Source of the DNA: Luzula sylvatica
Taxonomy: Eukaryota > Streptophyta > Magnoliopsida > Poales > Juncaceae
Reading direction: 5' to 3'
Length of the DNA stretch: 64,000 nt
Assembly: GCA_946800325.1 (NCBI GenBank)
Contig: OX326959.1
Coordinates: forward strand, 25,365,447 to 25,429,446
The stretch's first letter is position 1, and every line of letters begins with the position of its first letter. The notes under the pieces were generated by a model. It made no database searches. It was not told where the DNA came from and saw only the letters and a list, made by a program, of their open reading frames with translations. This document shows, in pieces, positions 11,441 through 21,939 of this stretch. The translations under genes were made by a program, and so were the position numbers.

Positions 11441-14380
11441 TAGAGCGCGTTGAATGGTTCAATGCGGCTCAAAGAGTTGGTTAATTTTGAGACGCCTTAT
11501 GGGTCTTTGATTAACACTCGTGTGTTGATGGTACGAGATTTGATCTTCGTGACTGAGTATCATATACATTCGATAGATAAGTCGATCCCTGAATTGCATG
11601 AGATGCGATTTAAAATTGAATTGGAGATGCTCGGAGTATCCGAGGAATCCAATGTATATAGATGCGTGGATGTCCTTGTAATTCAAAGGAGGGATCGAAA
11701 GAAATGTATGTCTAAGGGTATTTTGGAAAAATGTTTTCCAAAACGGAGAGTTCGGACAAGGAGTTGTCCAAACTAGTGACTCAAAGAATGGTGAAATCCG
11801 AGGAGGATTAAACCTAGAAGTTGATTGCTTCTTTTGGCATTGCCGTCTTGGCCATATAAACGAGATTCGCGTATCTAGATTCCATATGATGGATTGTTAG
11901 AATCAATCAAATTAGATTCAATTGATTAAATGCGATACTTATTTATTAGGCAAGACGACAAAGGGCATCATTCTCCAAAGGTTGGAGAAAGATCCAACGA
12001 ATTATTGGAAATTACATTTAGATGTAAATGTTCCGATAAGTTCCAAGGCAAGAGGAGGCTATCGGTATTTTGTTACGTTTACGGACGGTTAAAGTAGATA
12101 CGGTAATATATGTTTAATGCGTGCCGAAGCTGATACTTTTGAAAGGTTCAATGAGTTTCAAAACGAAATACAAAATCGACTTAGCAAGAAAATCAAAGCC
12201 CTTTGATAGGATCGAGGAGGCAAGTATTTGAGCTACGCAATTCGATAGGATCGAAGATGCGATATTTGAGTTATAAATATTGATTATCATTCATGATTGT
12301 GAAATCGTTTCACGATTATTTTCATTTCGGAACATTGAGATGTGTCCGAAAAGAGGAATTGAACGCATGTTGGACATGGTTCGATAAATGATAGGTCAAA
12401 CGGATCTCCCAAAAATGTTTTGGGGATACGTCCTTGAGACAGCGGCACTAATGAATGGTTGCATATATGATATGAACCATAAACCTTCTAATCGGTATAA
12501 AAGACGTCATATTAGATATGGATCGGAATGGTTCCGAAGTTGTCATTTGTACAGATTTGTGGATGTGAGTATATTTCGAAATTTGTTTCGGTTAAACTCA
12601 ATCCCAAATCTGAAAATTGTTCGTTTATGACATATATCCTTAAGGAAACTAAAGGGTATTAGTTCTAACGTCCCGACGAAAATAAGATTTTCGTGGCTCG
12701 AAGAGATGCCTTCTTGGAGGAGGACTCGATGCGCACAAGTTTGAAACTTGATGTTGCTAATCTCTATGCGGGCTAGTGGGAGTAGAATAAATCTCGAAAG
12801 AGTTCGAGATCTGAAAATGAACATTGTACCGATGAATGTTGACACGACTTCATCAAGAGTTGATGAATACGAGTCGAACACACAAAGGAATTATTTGTAG
12901 ATCAAGTAGGCTATATCATAAGCCGGTAAATACGGATTTACCGTGGCTAATGATGATAGATCGAAATCATATGATGATTCGATATCCTACAGGGATGCTA
13001 TGAAAGGTTGATTCCACATGACATGATGTCATGAATTCTGAGATTCGATCCGTGTAAAATTATCAAGTTTAGAACTTGATTTAATAACTTTCCGGGTTAG
13101 ACCCGTGAAAAGACAATGGGTTTTCAAGATGAGAACCGACACGGATAGGAATACGCATATATGCAAATCGAGGCTCGTAGCGAAGAGTTTCAAGAATTTC
13201 ATAGTCGGACTATGAAGAAACGTTTTCGCATGTTGCCATGCTTTCACATTCTCAAAATTCTGCTCGACATGGTCACGTATTATGACTATGTGATGTAGCA
13301 AAATGGATGTCAAAACCGAATTTCTTGACAGAAATTTTATGAAAGGATGTGTACTTGACACAACCTTACGGTTTTGTCGATTCATAAGAATCGGGGATAA
13401 GATAAGCACGCTTTAATGATCCATATGATGGATTAGAGAAAGCTTCTCGGAATTGGAATATTCGTTTTGATGAAGTTATAAACTGCTATAACATTGTCGG
13501 AACGAATGGAAACTTTGTGTACACAAGAAGGTTAGTGGGAGCCGCGTTATATTTCTTGTAATGACACAGAATTTAGGCGAGACCGCTTATGAATTAAGCG
13601 TGAAGATCTATATGATAGATCTAAGAAGTTCCTCGTTTTATACTATAGCACGTATATCGACATATTGTTGAAAAATGTTTTCAACATATAACTCCTTGGC
13701 GGAGTTAAATAGAGATGTCGAATGACAGAAATTTTCTACGGCTCGATGTGAGACATCAAGCAGGGCGAAAATAAAAATATGATGCTTTACATTCGATGTG
13801 AGGATCTATTATATCTGTCATGATATGTATGTGGCTATATGTCGTATAGATGAAGCGTCTAATTCACCGTCAATAAAATCCAAGGAATCACACGAGTTTG
13901 AATGTAATGCGATTCCATGAGACTAACTCTTGTGAATGTATAATGGTTATACATATATATATATATATACATAATGGTTATGTATATTTAAATTCATCGG
14001 GATTTGTATTGATAGCGGTGAATGTTATCCTTGAATACTTTACAAAAGAATTCAGGATTTTATTTTATCTATAATGGTATGGAGGACGTGTTGGTTATAA
14101 AGAGTTATAACAACGACAGTTTCCAAAGATTTAGCACGTCCAAATATGCAGCACGACTTTCGATCACAAAGTGTGTACATGATTTGCTTAAACGAAAACA
14201 TGGTTATGCGGAAAGGTTCCACATGACCAATAATGATTCTATTTACGGGGGCGAGTATATTGTGGTTATGAATCACAAAAGGAAGCGGTATGGATCAAGG
14301 ATACATGACCAAACTCGAGTAGTCACGAGTTATCGGATTTATGGTTGTATATTGCATGACACGCAATAGTACAAACCAAA
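11440..14380 (+). pseudogene. degenerate Ty1/copia polyprotein (integrase, RT, RNase H remnants)
   Basis: Short stretches of copia pol can be read in order but in shifting frames with many stops. A GAG-pre-integrase piece WHCRLGHIN is near 11837. An integrase core piece KARGGYRYFVTFTDG is near 12050, and QTDLPKMFWGYVLETAA is at 12394. Early RT (KIFVARRDAFLEE) is near 12680, with more RT pieces near 13310 and WNIRFDEVI near 13457. RNase H remnants span 14040-14320. The RT catalytic YVDD segment appears to be missing just after 13560. It cannot encode working enzymes. The same breaks occur in the copy at 50.9-52.5 kb, so the lesions predate both insertions. Confidence 0.88.
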
Positions 14381-14795
14381 AATGCCGAGGTCACAACCAC
14401 TTCTAGCCAATACTCAGAAAATTTCATTGATCCATGAAATTTTATGAAATGATGTGATCGTAGGTATTGGAAATGTTCCAAACCTGATGTTGATTAACAC
14501 TAACGGCAACGTGCGGACCCGTTTACAAAACCGCTCTCTCTAGTCGCGCGTGACTGTCATGCGATGACTATGGGTATGGAGATACCTAGAGGAGGAAGAA
14601 GAGAGTAGAGTGTAGTTATCTAATACGATAGTCCTCGCTGGTTGTGGGTATGGAGATACCCATAGGTAAACGTTGTATCACCCAAATACTTAATCCGTAT
14701 GAATGCATCCCTTTTGAAAATTGTGTTTACTTAAATTTTCATGCATTCACCTTAAATTTTCATGCATTCACCCAAATTTTCATGGGGAATCAACC
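14381..14795 (+). mobile_element. 3' interior of the inner copia and its deletion junction
   Basis: The sequence through GTATGAATGCATCCCTTTTG matches the reverse complement of 51010-51190 in the second copia copy. After about 14770 the match ends, following a short local duplication of TTAAATTTTCATGCATTCACC. From about 14796 the sequence is the reverse complement of the pol start near 11785, marking the junction of the two opposed elements. Confidence 0.8.
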
Positions 14796-17230
14796 TTTGA
14801 GTCATTATTTTGGACAACTCCATGTCCGAACTTTCTGTTTGGAATTTTTTTTTTTTTTTTTTTTTCCAGAATACCCTTAGACATTTATTTCTTTCGATCC
14901 CATCCTTGAATTACAAGGACATCCACGCATCTCTATGCTTTGGATTCCCCGGACACTCTAAGCATCTCTTATTCAAATTTACATCGCATCACATGCAATT
15001 TCGGGATTGACTTATCTATCGAATGCATATGATATTCGATCACGAAGATCAAATCTCGTACCATCAACACACGAGTGTTAATCAAAGACCCATAAGGCAT
15101 CTCAGAATTAATCTACGCTTTGAGCTGCATTGAACCATTCAATGCGCTCTAGCTCTTGAAACTATTTCTTGAACGTTGTGTTTTACTTTCATATACACCC
15201 GAATTCTCAGAACAATTTTGAGAAATCTGCGTCTATACATGCCACCACAAGGCACGTAATATTGTTCAATTCCTTCTTAAAGTGTATCGAACTCGGCTTT
15301 ATCTAAAGCCAAAGCCTCGAGCCCCGAATCTACCATTTCCGTGTCCAACACGTTCCTTTAAGTCTAAGAACTATTTTTTGACTATCAAGGTTAATTACGG
15401 TAATTTCGACCCAAAAGCCATCTATCATATCGATCTCATCGATATATATTTGGTGTTTGCTTGAAAACATAATTCTAAACGGATGATGAAGATTAAGCTC
15501 CTAACCGTGCGTACTTAATCTATATGCTTATTTGATGATTATATGATAGTGTTATTTTATCGAATCGATAACCCTCATACCGATACGGGACTCCAAGTCC
15601 ATAACACCCGAGATCCATATTTCGCAATCCTCCCACAAGTGACGAAGGCCTATCGAGTGGGATCTCGCTTATTTAGGTAGGATATAATCCAATCGCATCA
15701 TATGCGACTCTTGAACCTTTTAGAATTTCGGTGATGGATCGTATCACATACAATCCCAGTTCCGTGTGTGCATTCTAACTATGCCCCGAACTCCAATCGG
15801 ATTGGCTTGGACGGTTAAGTCATAACCATATCAAACGTATCGTTCAAATGAACTACTCACGTGCATGACGAAGGCCTAGAAACACGTAAGTCCCCATTTA
15901 ACGCTTGCCACCCATTAATACCATCAACATGTGTGCATGACGAAGGCCTAGAAACACACATATTGTGATACCAATTTCGATGGTTGATGATATGGAAGGC
16001 ATTTCCACGACTTAAATATTATGAGGGATCATGACATTCATGTTTAAATAATTCGTGATATAATCATATTATATCACTATCACAAGATTTCTAAATGCAT
16101 ATGAATTATTTAGGGAGACTAATTATTCTAAATAATTAATTATCTAATATGCTAGTATGATTGAATTAATTGATTAGAGATAAAGATAGGCCTAAAGGTA
16201 TGTATATCTCATATACACCTTTTCAAACAGAAAACTGCATACATCCTTTCAGTAATCTGTCAGAACGAAAATGGTAAATTCCTCTGACAGAAAATCAACT
16301 AACACGAAAATTGTAGATAATCTTATTATCGTTCCAACCCAATTTGGCCCAGCCCAATTGGAGTTCGAACCCGAAAGTTACGGCCGTTTTACTGACTATA
16401 TGTCAAACTGTCGCACCCATTCGGTATTTCATTAGAACAAACTGATACTTCGCTCAAATAAAATATATTACAACATGAAAGTTCTAGATAATTTTATTAT
16501 CTAACTAACCCAACTTGAACCATTCAAATCTGAGTTTCCTACGGAAAGTTATACCAGTTTTGGTAAAATACGGACAAACGAAAATGTAAGTATATCCAAT
16601 AGACACATTTTCAACCAGAAAACTACAGACACCGTTTCAGTATTATGTTGAAACGAAAATATTAAATTGTTCCAACCGACTTTGAACGTGAACGAAAGTT
16701 CTAGATAATCTTATTATCTAACTAACCCAATTGGATTGGACTCAATTTGAGTTTCGATGCGACATATACGGACGTTTTAGTCTCTGTATGTCAAACAGTC
16801 GCACCTTTTCAGTATTCCATAAAAACGACACTGATAATTCGTCCAAATGAAAAAACTTTCTGTATCAAAGTCATAGATATCTCATTATCTAACTACACCA
16901 ATTTGATCCAATCAATTTGGAGTTTCGCACTGAAAATTATCTTAGTTTTACTCACTGTTTCGTATTCTAATTTTCTGCAGATTTTGCCGTTTCTTCCGTT
17001 TTCGCTCGTTTCTGAAACGATAAATCATGAAATCTTTTCACGATAATTCCTAGATACTCTCAATCAACTTTTGATTGATCTCTAGTGAATTCTACTTGTG
17101 ATTTTTAACGAAATTGGAATCTCTATATCTATCATCATGCAAACGGGTACGAACTTTGATAACCCGTGCGTATATCGAATATACGACTATGATTTGACCC
17201 TCGAATCGATGGCGATCGCTCTGATACCAC
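14796..17230 (-). mobile_element. 5' interior of the outer copia element (mirror of 9360-11785)
   Basis: About 2.4 kb is the reverse complement of 9360-11785 with scattered differences. It includes the primer binding site at 17218-17229 and the LTR-like 172-bp units. A run of 21 T (14845-14865) replaces a short A-rich stretch in the plus copy. Together with the LTRs it forms an inverted repeat with arms of about 3.5 kb. Confidence 0.88.
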
Positions 17231-18292
17231 TGTTGGGAATTCACCCATCCCCGGGCCCGCGCAGCGGATATGAAGGCCCGGTCCGGTTCCCTAAATCCAA
17301 GATCACGCCATGACTTCGAGGGTACGATGCAAAGTAGGATAGACGATTACCAGCGTGAAATTGATCACGCACGACGGGTTGATCGCTCGCATCCTTCTTT
17401 TCCTTCGGTGTCACGTTGGTGACTAGCCCGTACGTCCCATACCGCACGTCTCCCACCGTCTTGACACGCCTCGGGTTGTCTTCGTGCGTTCCATGCCCGC
17501 ATGCTTCCACAGCCCGTTACTCGATTCGCTCGTTTCCGTCTCCGGCAGATTTCGTTCCTCCGAATCGATCACAACCGAAAGAGCCCCAGATGTTGCTCCT
17601 CTACTTGTATCCACCTTGACTCGTAAGACGTCGGTCGCGGGTGCAACTGCCTAGACGATGCACCGGCGAACTTGCTCGATTGATTGATTCTCTATACCGG
17701 AAAACACCTTTTCACGGTTTCTCTCTTTTACACCCTTTCTCTCTCTAGAAAGTTGTCTCACAATTCTCTGGAATATTCTGAATTAATTAACTGAATCAAC
17801 CACACCAGATGAGAGAGAAAAATCCTATTTATATCATATAGGATTAGGATTGGCCAAAAGACATATATATCCAATATACACTCTTTCACACAGAAAGTTG
17901 CATGTATCTGTCCAGTATTCTGTCCATACGAAATTGGTAAATTCCTCTGGCAGAAAATCACCCAACACGAAAGTTGTAGATAATCTTATTATATACTCGA
18001 CCCAATTTGGCCTGGCCCAATTGGAGTTCGTATGCAAAAGTTATGACTGTTTTACTAACTGTATGTCATACTGTTGCAGCCTTTCGGTATTTCATAGAAA
18101 CGACATTGATACTTCGTTCATATGAAATATATTTCTATATGAAGGTTGTAGATAATCTTATTATCTATCTAACCCAATTTGAACCATTCAAATTGGATTT
18201 TCCTACTGAAAGATATGAGCACGAATGTACGCTTACATTCGTTTATCCTTGTGTACACTTTTACGGTTGATCCTGAAACTGTATTTCCTTCA
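17231..18292 (-). repeat. copia LTR, 5' LTR of the outer element
   Basis: It has the same ends as 6272-7332 (TGTTGGGAATTCACCC ... TATTTCCTTCA on the plus strand). It is followed by the target duplication AATAA at 18293 and then by satellite sequence in phase. Confidence 0.93.
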
Positions 18293-19466
18293 AATAAGAT
18301 AATTGATATTTTTGAAAGATGTTACACTTCACTTTTGTGTTTTTAAGAAATATTTGAAAAATTAGAAATTTCTGTGTGTTAGTCTGATATTACGAAGTAC
18401 TTTGATGACAACATAAAAACTGAGTACTTTCCTCGTGTTATACTTCAATTTTGATATTTATTTAGAAAATTCGATAATTGATATTTTGGAAGGTGTTAGA
18501 CATCACTTTTTACAATTTTACGAGATTAAAAAAATAGAAATTTGTGTGTGTTAGTCTTCTATTACGGAGTACTTTGACGACCAACATGAAAACTGAGTAA
18601 GTTGCTTGTGTTATACTTCAATTTTATCATTTTTTATAAAATAAGATAATTGTTTTTTGAAGGTCTTACTTCACTTTTTATAGTTCTAAGAATTTTTTGG
18701 AATAATCAAAATTTGTGTGTGTTAGTCTTCTATTACGAAATATTTTGAGGACAACATGAAAATTGTGTATTTTGTTCATGTTACACTATAATCTTGACAT
18801 TTTTTTGGAAAATAGTGCAATTGATATTTTTTGAAAGTGTTAGACTTCAATTTTTGCATTTTTAAGAATTTTTTGAAAAAATAGAAATTTGTGTGTGTTA
18901 GTCTTCTATTACCGAGTACTTCGAGGACAACATGAAAACTTAGTATTTTACTCATGTTATACTCCAATTTGACATTTTTTAGAAAATAAGATAATTGATA
19001 TTTTTGAAGGTGTTAGACTTCACTTTTTGCGTTGTTAAGAAATTTTTGAAAAAAATCAAAATTTGTGTGTGTTAGTTTTCTATTACGGGGTATTTTTTAG
19101 GACAACATGAAAACTGTGTATTTTTCTCGTCTTACACTTCAATTTTGAGATTTTTTGGAAAATATGATAATTGATTTTTTTGCTTCGTGTTACACTTCAC
19201 TTTTGACATAATTTGGAAAATAAGATAATGGATATTTTTGTATGGTGTTACACTTCACTTCTTGTGTTTTTAAGAAATATTTGAAAAATTACAAATTTGT
19301 GTGTGTTAGTCTTATATTACGAAGTACTTTGATGGCAACATCAAAACTGAGTATTTTGCTCTTGTCATACTTCAATATTTATATTTTTTAGAAAATATGA
19401 TAATTGATATTTTGGAAGGTTTTAGACATAACTTTTTGCAATTTTACGAAATAAAAAAATAGAAAC
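18293..19466. repeat. satellite array block 2, monomer about 170-177 bp
   Basis: This continues block 1. The TTACGRAGTAC word recurs at about 18391, 18563, 18733, 18910, 19083 and 19318. Most intervals are 170-177 bp; the last is longer (about 235) because part of a monomer is doubled. The array is cut at 19466 by an LTR fragment. Confidence 0.88.
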
Positions 19467-20250
19467 TGTTGGGTATCGACGTCACTACCGAGCCCCGCGC
19501 AGCGGATTGTGAGGCTCGGTCCGACACGACCCCGAGGACCACGTTGACGACTCGATCGTACGAATTCTAAACTATATGCAACTACCTATGAATATAACTA
19601 TTATATACATAGAAACATACCGCGTGAAATTGATCACGGAGACGGGTTGTTCAGTTAGTTGCTTGCTTGTTTCGATTCCGGCGACACGCACGTCCCACGC
19701 CCGCGCGATTCGACACCTAATTCGAAGCTCCTTTGTCGTATACAATCGGAATTTCTCCGGTTTGTCTCCGACCTTGCTCGAACTTACTCTCGATTGATCA
19801 CAACAGAAAATCTCAGTTGAGATTTCTCTACTCGTATCCACCTCGAGCTCGCGTCTTTCGGTTGTGGCGAATTCTCCTAAAATTCACCACAAACTTGCTC
19901 AAACTTTGATCTCTTTTCTCCCTCTTTTCTTGTCTCACAAGAATTTCTTTTCAGATCTGAATGCTTGGTTAGAGAGAGAAAGGAGGTTTCAGATCTTATA
20001 AGCAAGACTAAATTAATAGGGCATTAATGAGTATCAAAACTGAAAATTCGGAATTTGGATCACCGTGCGTCATGACGCATCATATGGTGCGTCACGACGC
20101 AAGAGTCACGAGCACTTGATCTTAACAGTTATTGTACTGTCCGTCATGACGGACAAGACTGTGCGTCATGATGCACCACCGTCATGACGCACAAGACGGT
20201 GCGTCATGACGGTATACTCACAGATTGGCTTATCTAGAAATGCAGTACTG
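19467..20250 (-). mobile_element. partial LTR of a related copia subfamily (CGTCATGACG type)
   Basis: It begins TGTTGGGTATCGACG and keeps the GCGCAGCGG / CTCGGTCCG block found in the main LTR family, but otherwise diverges. Between 20065 and 20215 it has several inverted CGTCA/TGACG pairs (for example GCGTCATGACGCATC). The other LTR end is missing, and the right side runs into a MITE-like scrap (TAGGGGTGTCAATGG at about 20252), then satellite. The open frames across 19572-19841 are shadows. Confidence 0.8.
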
Positions 20251-20324
20251 TTAGGGGTGTCAATGGGGCGGATACTGCCCGAACCGTATCGAAGAATTAT
20301 CCGGATCCGAAAAAAAATATTGAT

Positions 20325-20960
20325 ATATTTTGAGGACAACATAAAAATTGAGTATTTTGTTCGTGTTACACTACAATTTTGGGTGTTGGACTTGAATTTT
20401 TGTATTTTTAAGAATTTTTTTAAAAAATAGAAATTTGTGTGTGTTAGTATTCTATTACGGAGTACTTCGGAAATAACATCAAAACTGCCTATTTTGCTCG
20501 TGTTATACTTCAATTTTGATATATTTTAGAAAATAGGATAATTGATATTTTGGAAGGTGTTAGACATCACTTTTCGCAATTCTACGAAATTAAAAAAAAA
20601 AAAAAAATTGTGTGTGTTAAATCTTCTACGGAGTACTTTGATACCAACATGAAAACGGAGTAAGTTGCTTCTGTTATACTTCAATTTAAAATTTTTTTAC
20701 AAAATAGGATAATTATATTTGGAAGTTCTTAGACTTCACTTTTTACATTTTTATGAATTTTTTGAAAAAATCAAAATTGGTGTGTGTTAGTCTTCTATGA
20801 CGAAGTACTTTGATGACCAACATGAAAACTAAATAAGTTGCGTCTGTTATACTTCAATTTTAACATTTTTTACAAAGTAGGATAATTGTTTTTGGAAGGT
20901 CTTAGACTTCACTTTTTACATTTTTAAGAATTTTTTGAAAAAACAAAAAATTGTTTCTTA
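20325..20960. repeat. satellite array block 3
   Basis: Monomer words resume at GAGGACAACATAAAAATTGAG and recur with TACGGAGTAC-type sites at about 20456, 20627 and 20798, spaced 171 bp. The array fades out at about 20960. With blocks 1 and 2 this makes about 16-17 monomers. Confidence 0.85.
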
Positions 20961-21275
20961 AATATATATTAATAATTGTTGTCAAAACCTTCAAAATCTC
21001 AGGACCACGTCCGTAGCCCGTTGACATCGTTCGTTTTCTCTTTATAAATTATTTAATTTAATTTAATTATACAACATGTTTGACAAATACCACATAACAA
21101 GCACAATAAAACACACAAAAAAATAATACAAAAGGTATCGCGACAAGCAAAACAATCGTTTTATTGTCAGCAAGATCAGACTCGCACGATAACACGAGAC
21201 AGAGCTAGCTAATTTTAAAGCACAAACCAAACACCTCCCAAATAAATGATATTGACTCATCCGTATATGATAAAA
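20961..21275. other. unassigned spacer between satellite and MULE
   Basis: About 300 bases with no gene, repeat or known element. A short run of ATTTAATTTAATTTAATT is at about 21050. The 9-bp target duplication of the MULE (AAACAAAAA) follows at 21276. Confidence 0.5.
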
Positions 21276-21939
21276 AAACAAAAAGAAAAAAGTCTGATTT
21301 TAGTCTCTCATCTATTATTATTGTTGACTTTGCCCCCTAATATATTTTTTGAGTCATTTTGCACCTTTATCTTTTTTAAATGTTCATTTTGGTCCCTCCA
21401 TTAATTAACGGATGACATAATAGTTAAATTTTAATGAACTAGTAAATGATGTGGCAAAAATTGATGACATGACAGTAAAATTTGAAAAAAATATATGTTT
21501 CTATGTTTTGAATGTCGAGAAAATCATTTTTTTCCAAAATCAGTTAGCGTCTAAATTCTAGAATAATTTCAGTTTTCTCTCTTAGTCTCAAGTCGTCATC
21601 TTTCTTCAATGAGCCTTTATAAAAAAAAATTCGATTTTCCCAAAATCAATTAGCGTTCAAAATCTCTTATTTTTTAGGGTTTAAGCACTAATTGATTTTG
21701 GGAAAAACTGATTTTCTCGGAATTCAATACATACATAAAAAATAAATTTTTTTTTTTATCTTTTTTTCAAAATTTATTGTCATGTAGTCAATTTTTGCAA
21801 CATCACTTACCAGTTCATTAAAATTTAACTGTCACGTCATCATTAACTACCGGAAAGAGTAAAATGAATATTTAAAAATAGATGAAGTGCAAAATGATTC
21901 CATAAATAAATTAGGAGACAAAATGAACAATAACAATAA

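Larger units (their letters stand above)
8298..14780 (+). mobile_element. inner copia element in opposite orientation, 3' end deleted
   Basis: An intact 5' LTR (8298-9359) is followed by the primer binding site at 9361, a long leader, and degenerate pol to about 14380. The interior stops at about 14770-14795 without reaching a polypurine tract or 3' LTR. The sequence after that is the outer element in reverse. The left junction follows CATGTCGAC in the outer element. A deletion after insertion best explains the missing right half, but template switching during reverse transcription is also possible. Confidence 0.85.
6272..18292 (-). mobile_element. Ty1/copia LTR retrotransposon (outer copy), with an inverted second copy nested inside
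   Basis: The ends are TG...CA, with LTRs 6272-7332 (3' LTR in element sense) and 17231-18292 (5' LTR). Both are about 1061 bp and show only about ten visible differences. The 5-bp target duplication AATAA is present at 6267-6271 and 18293-18297, and removing the insert restores a continuous satellite monomer. The primer binding site (TGGTATCAGAGC, initiator-Met tRNA type) lies next to the 5' LTR on the minus strand at 17218-17229, and a polypurine tract follows the other LTR. Ty1/copia assignment rests on the pol remnants in the order GAG-pre-integrase, integrase, RT, RNase H. The interior holds a plus-strand relative from 8298 to about 14780, and a deletion near 14770-14795 joins the two. 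Confidence 0.93.
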
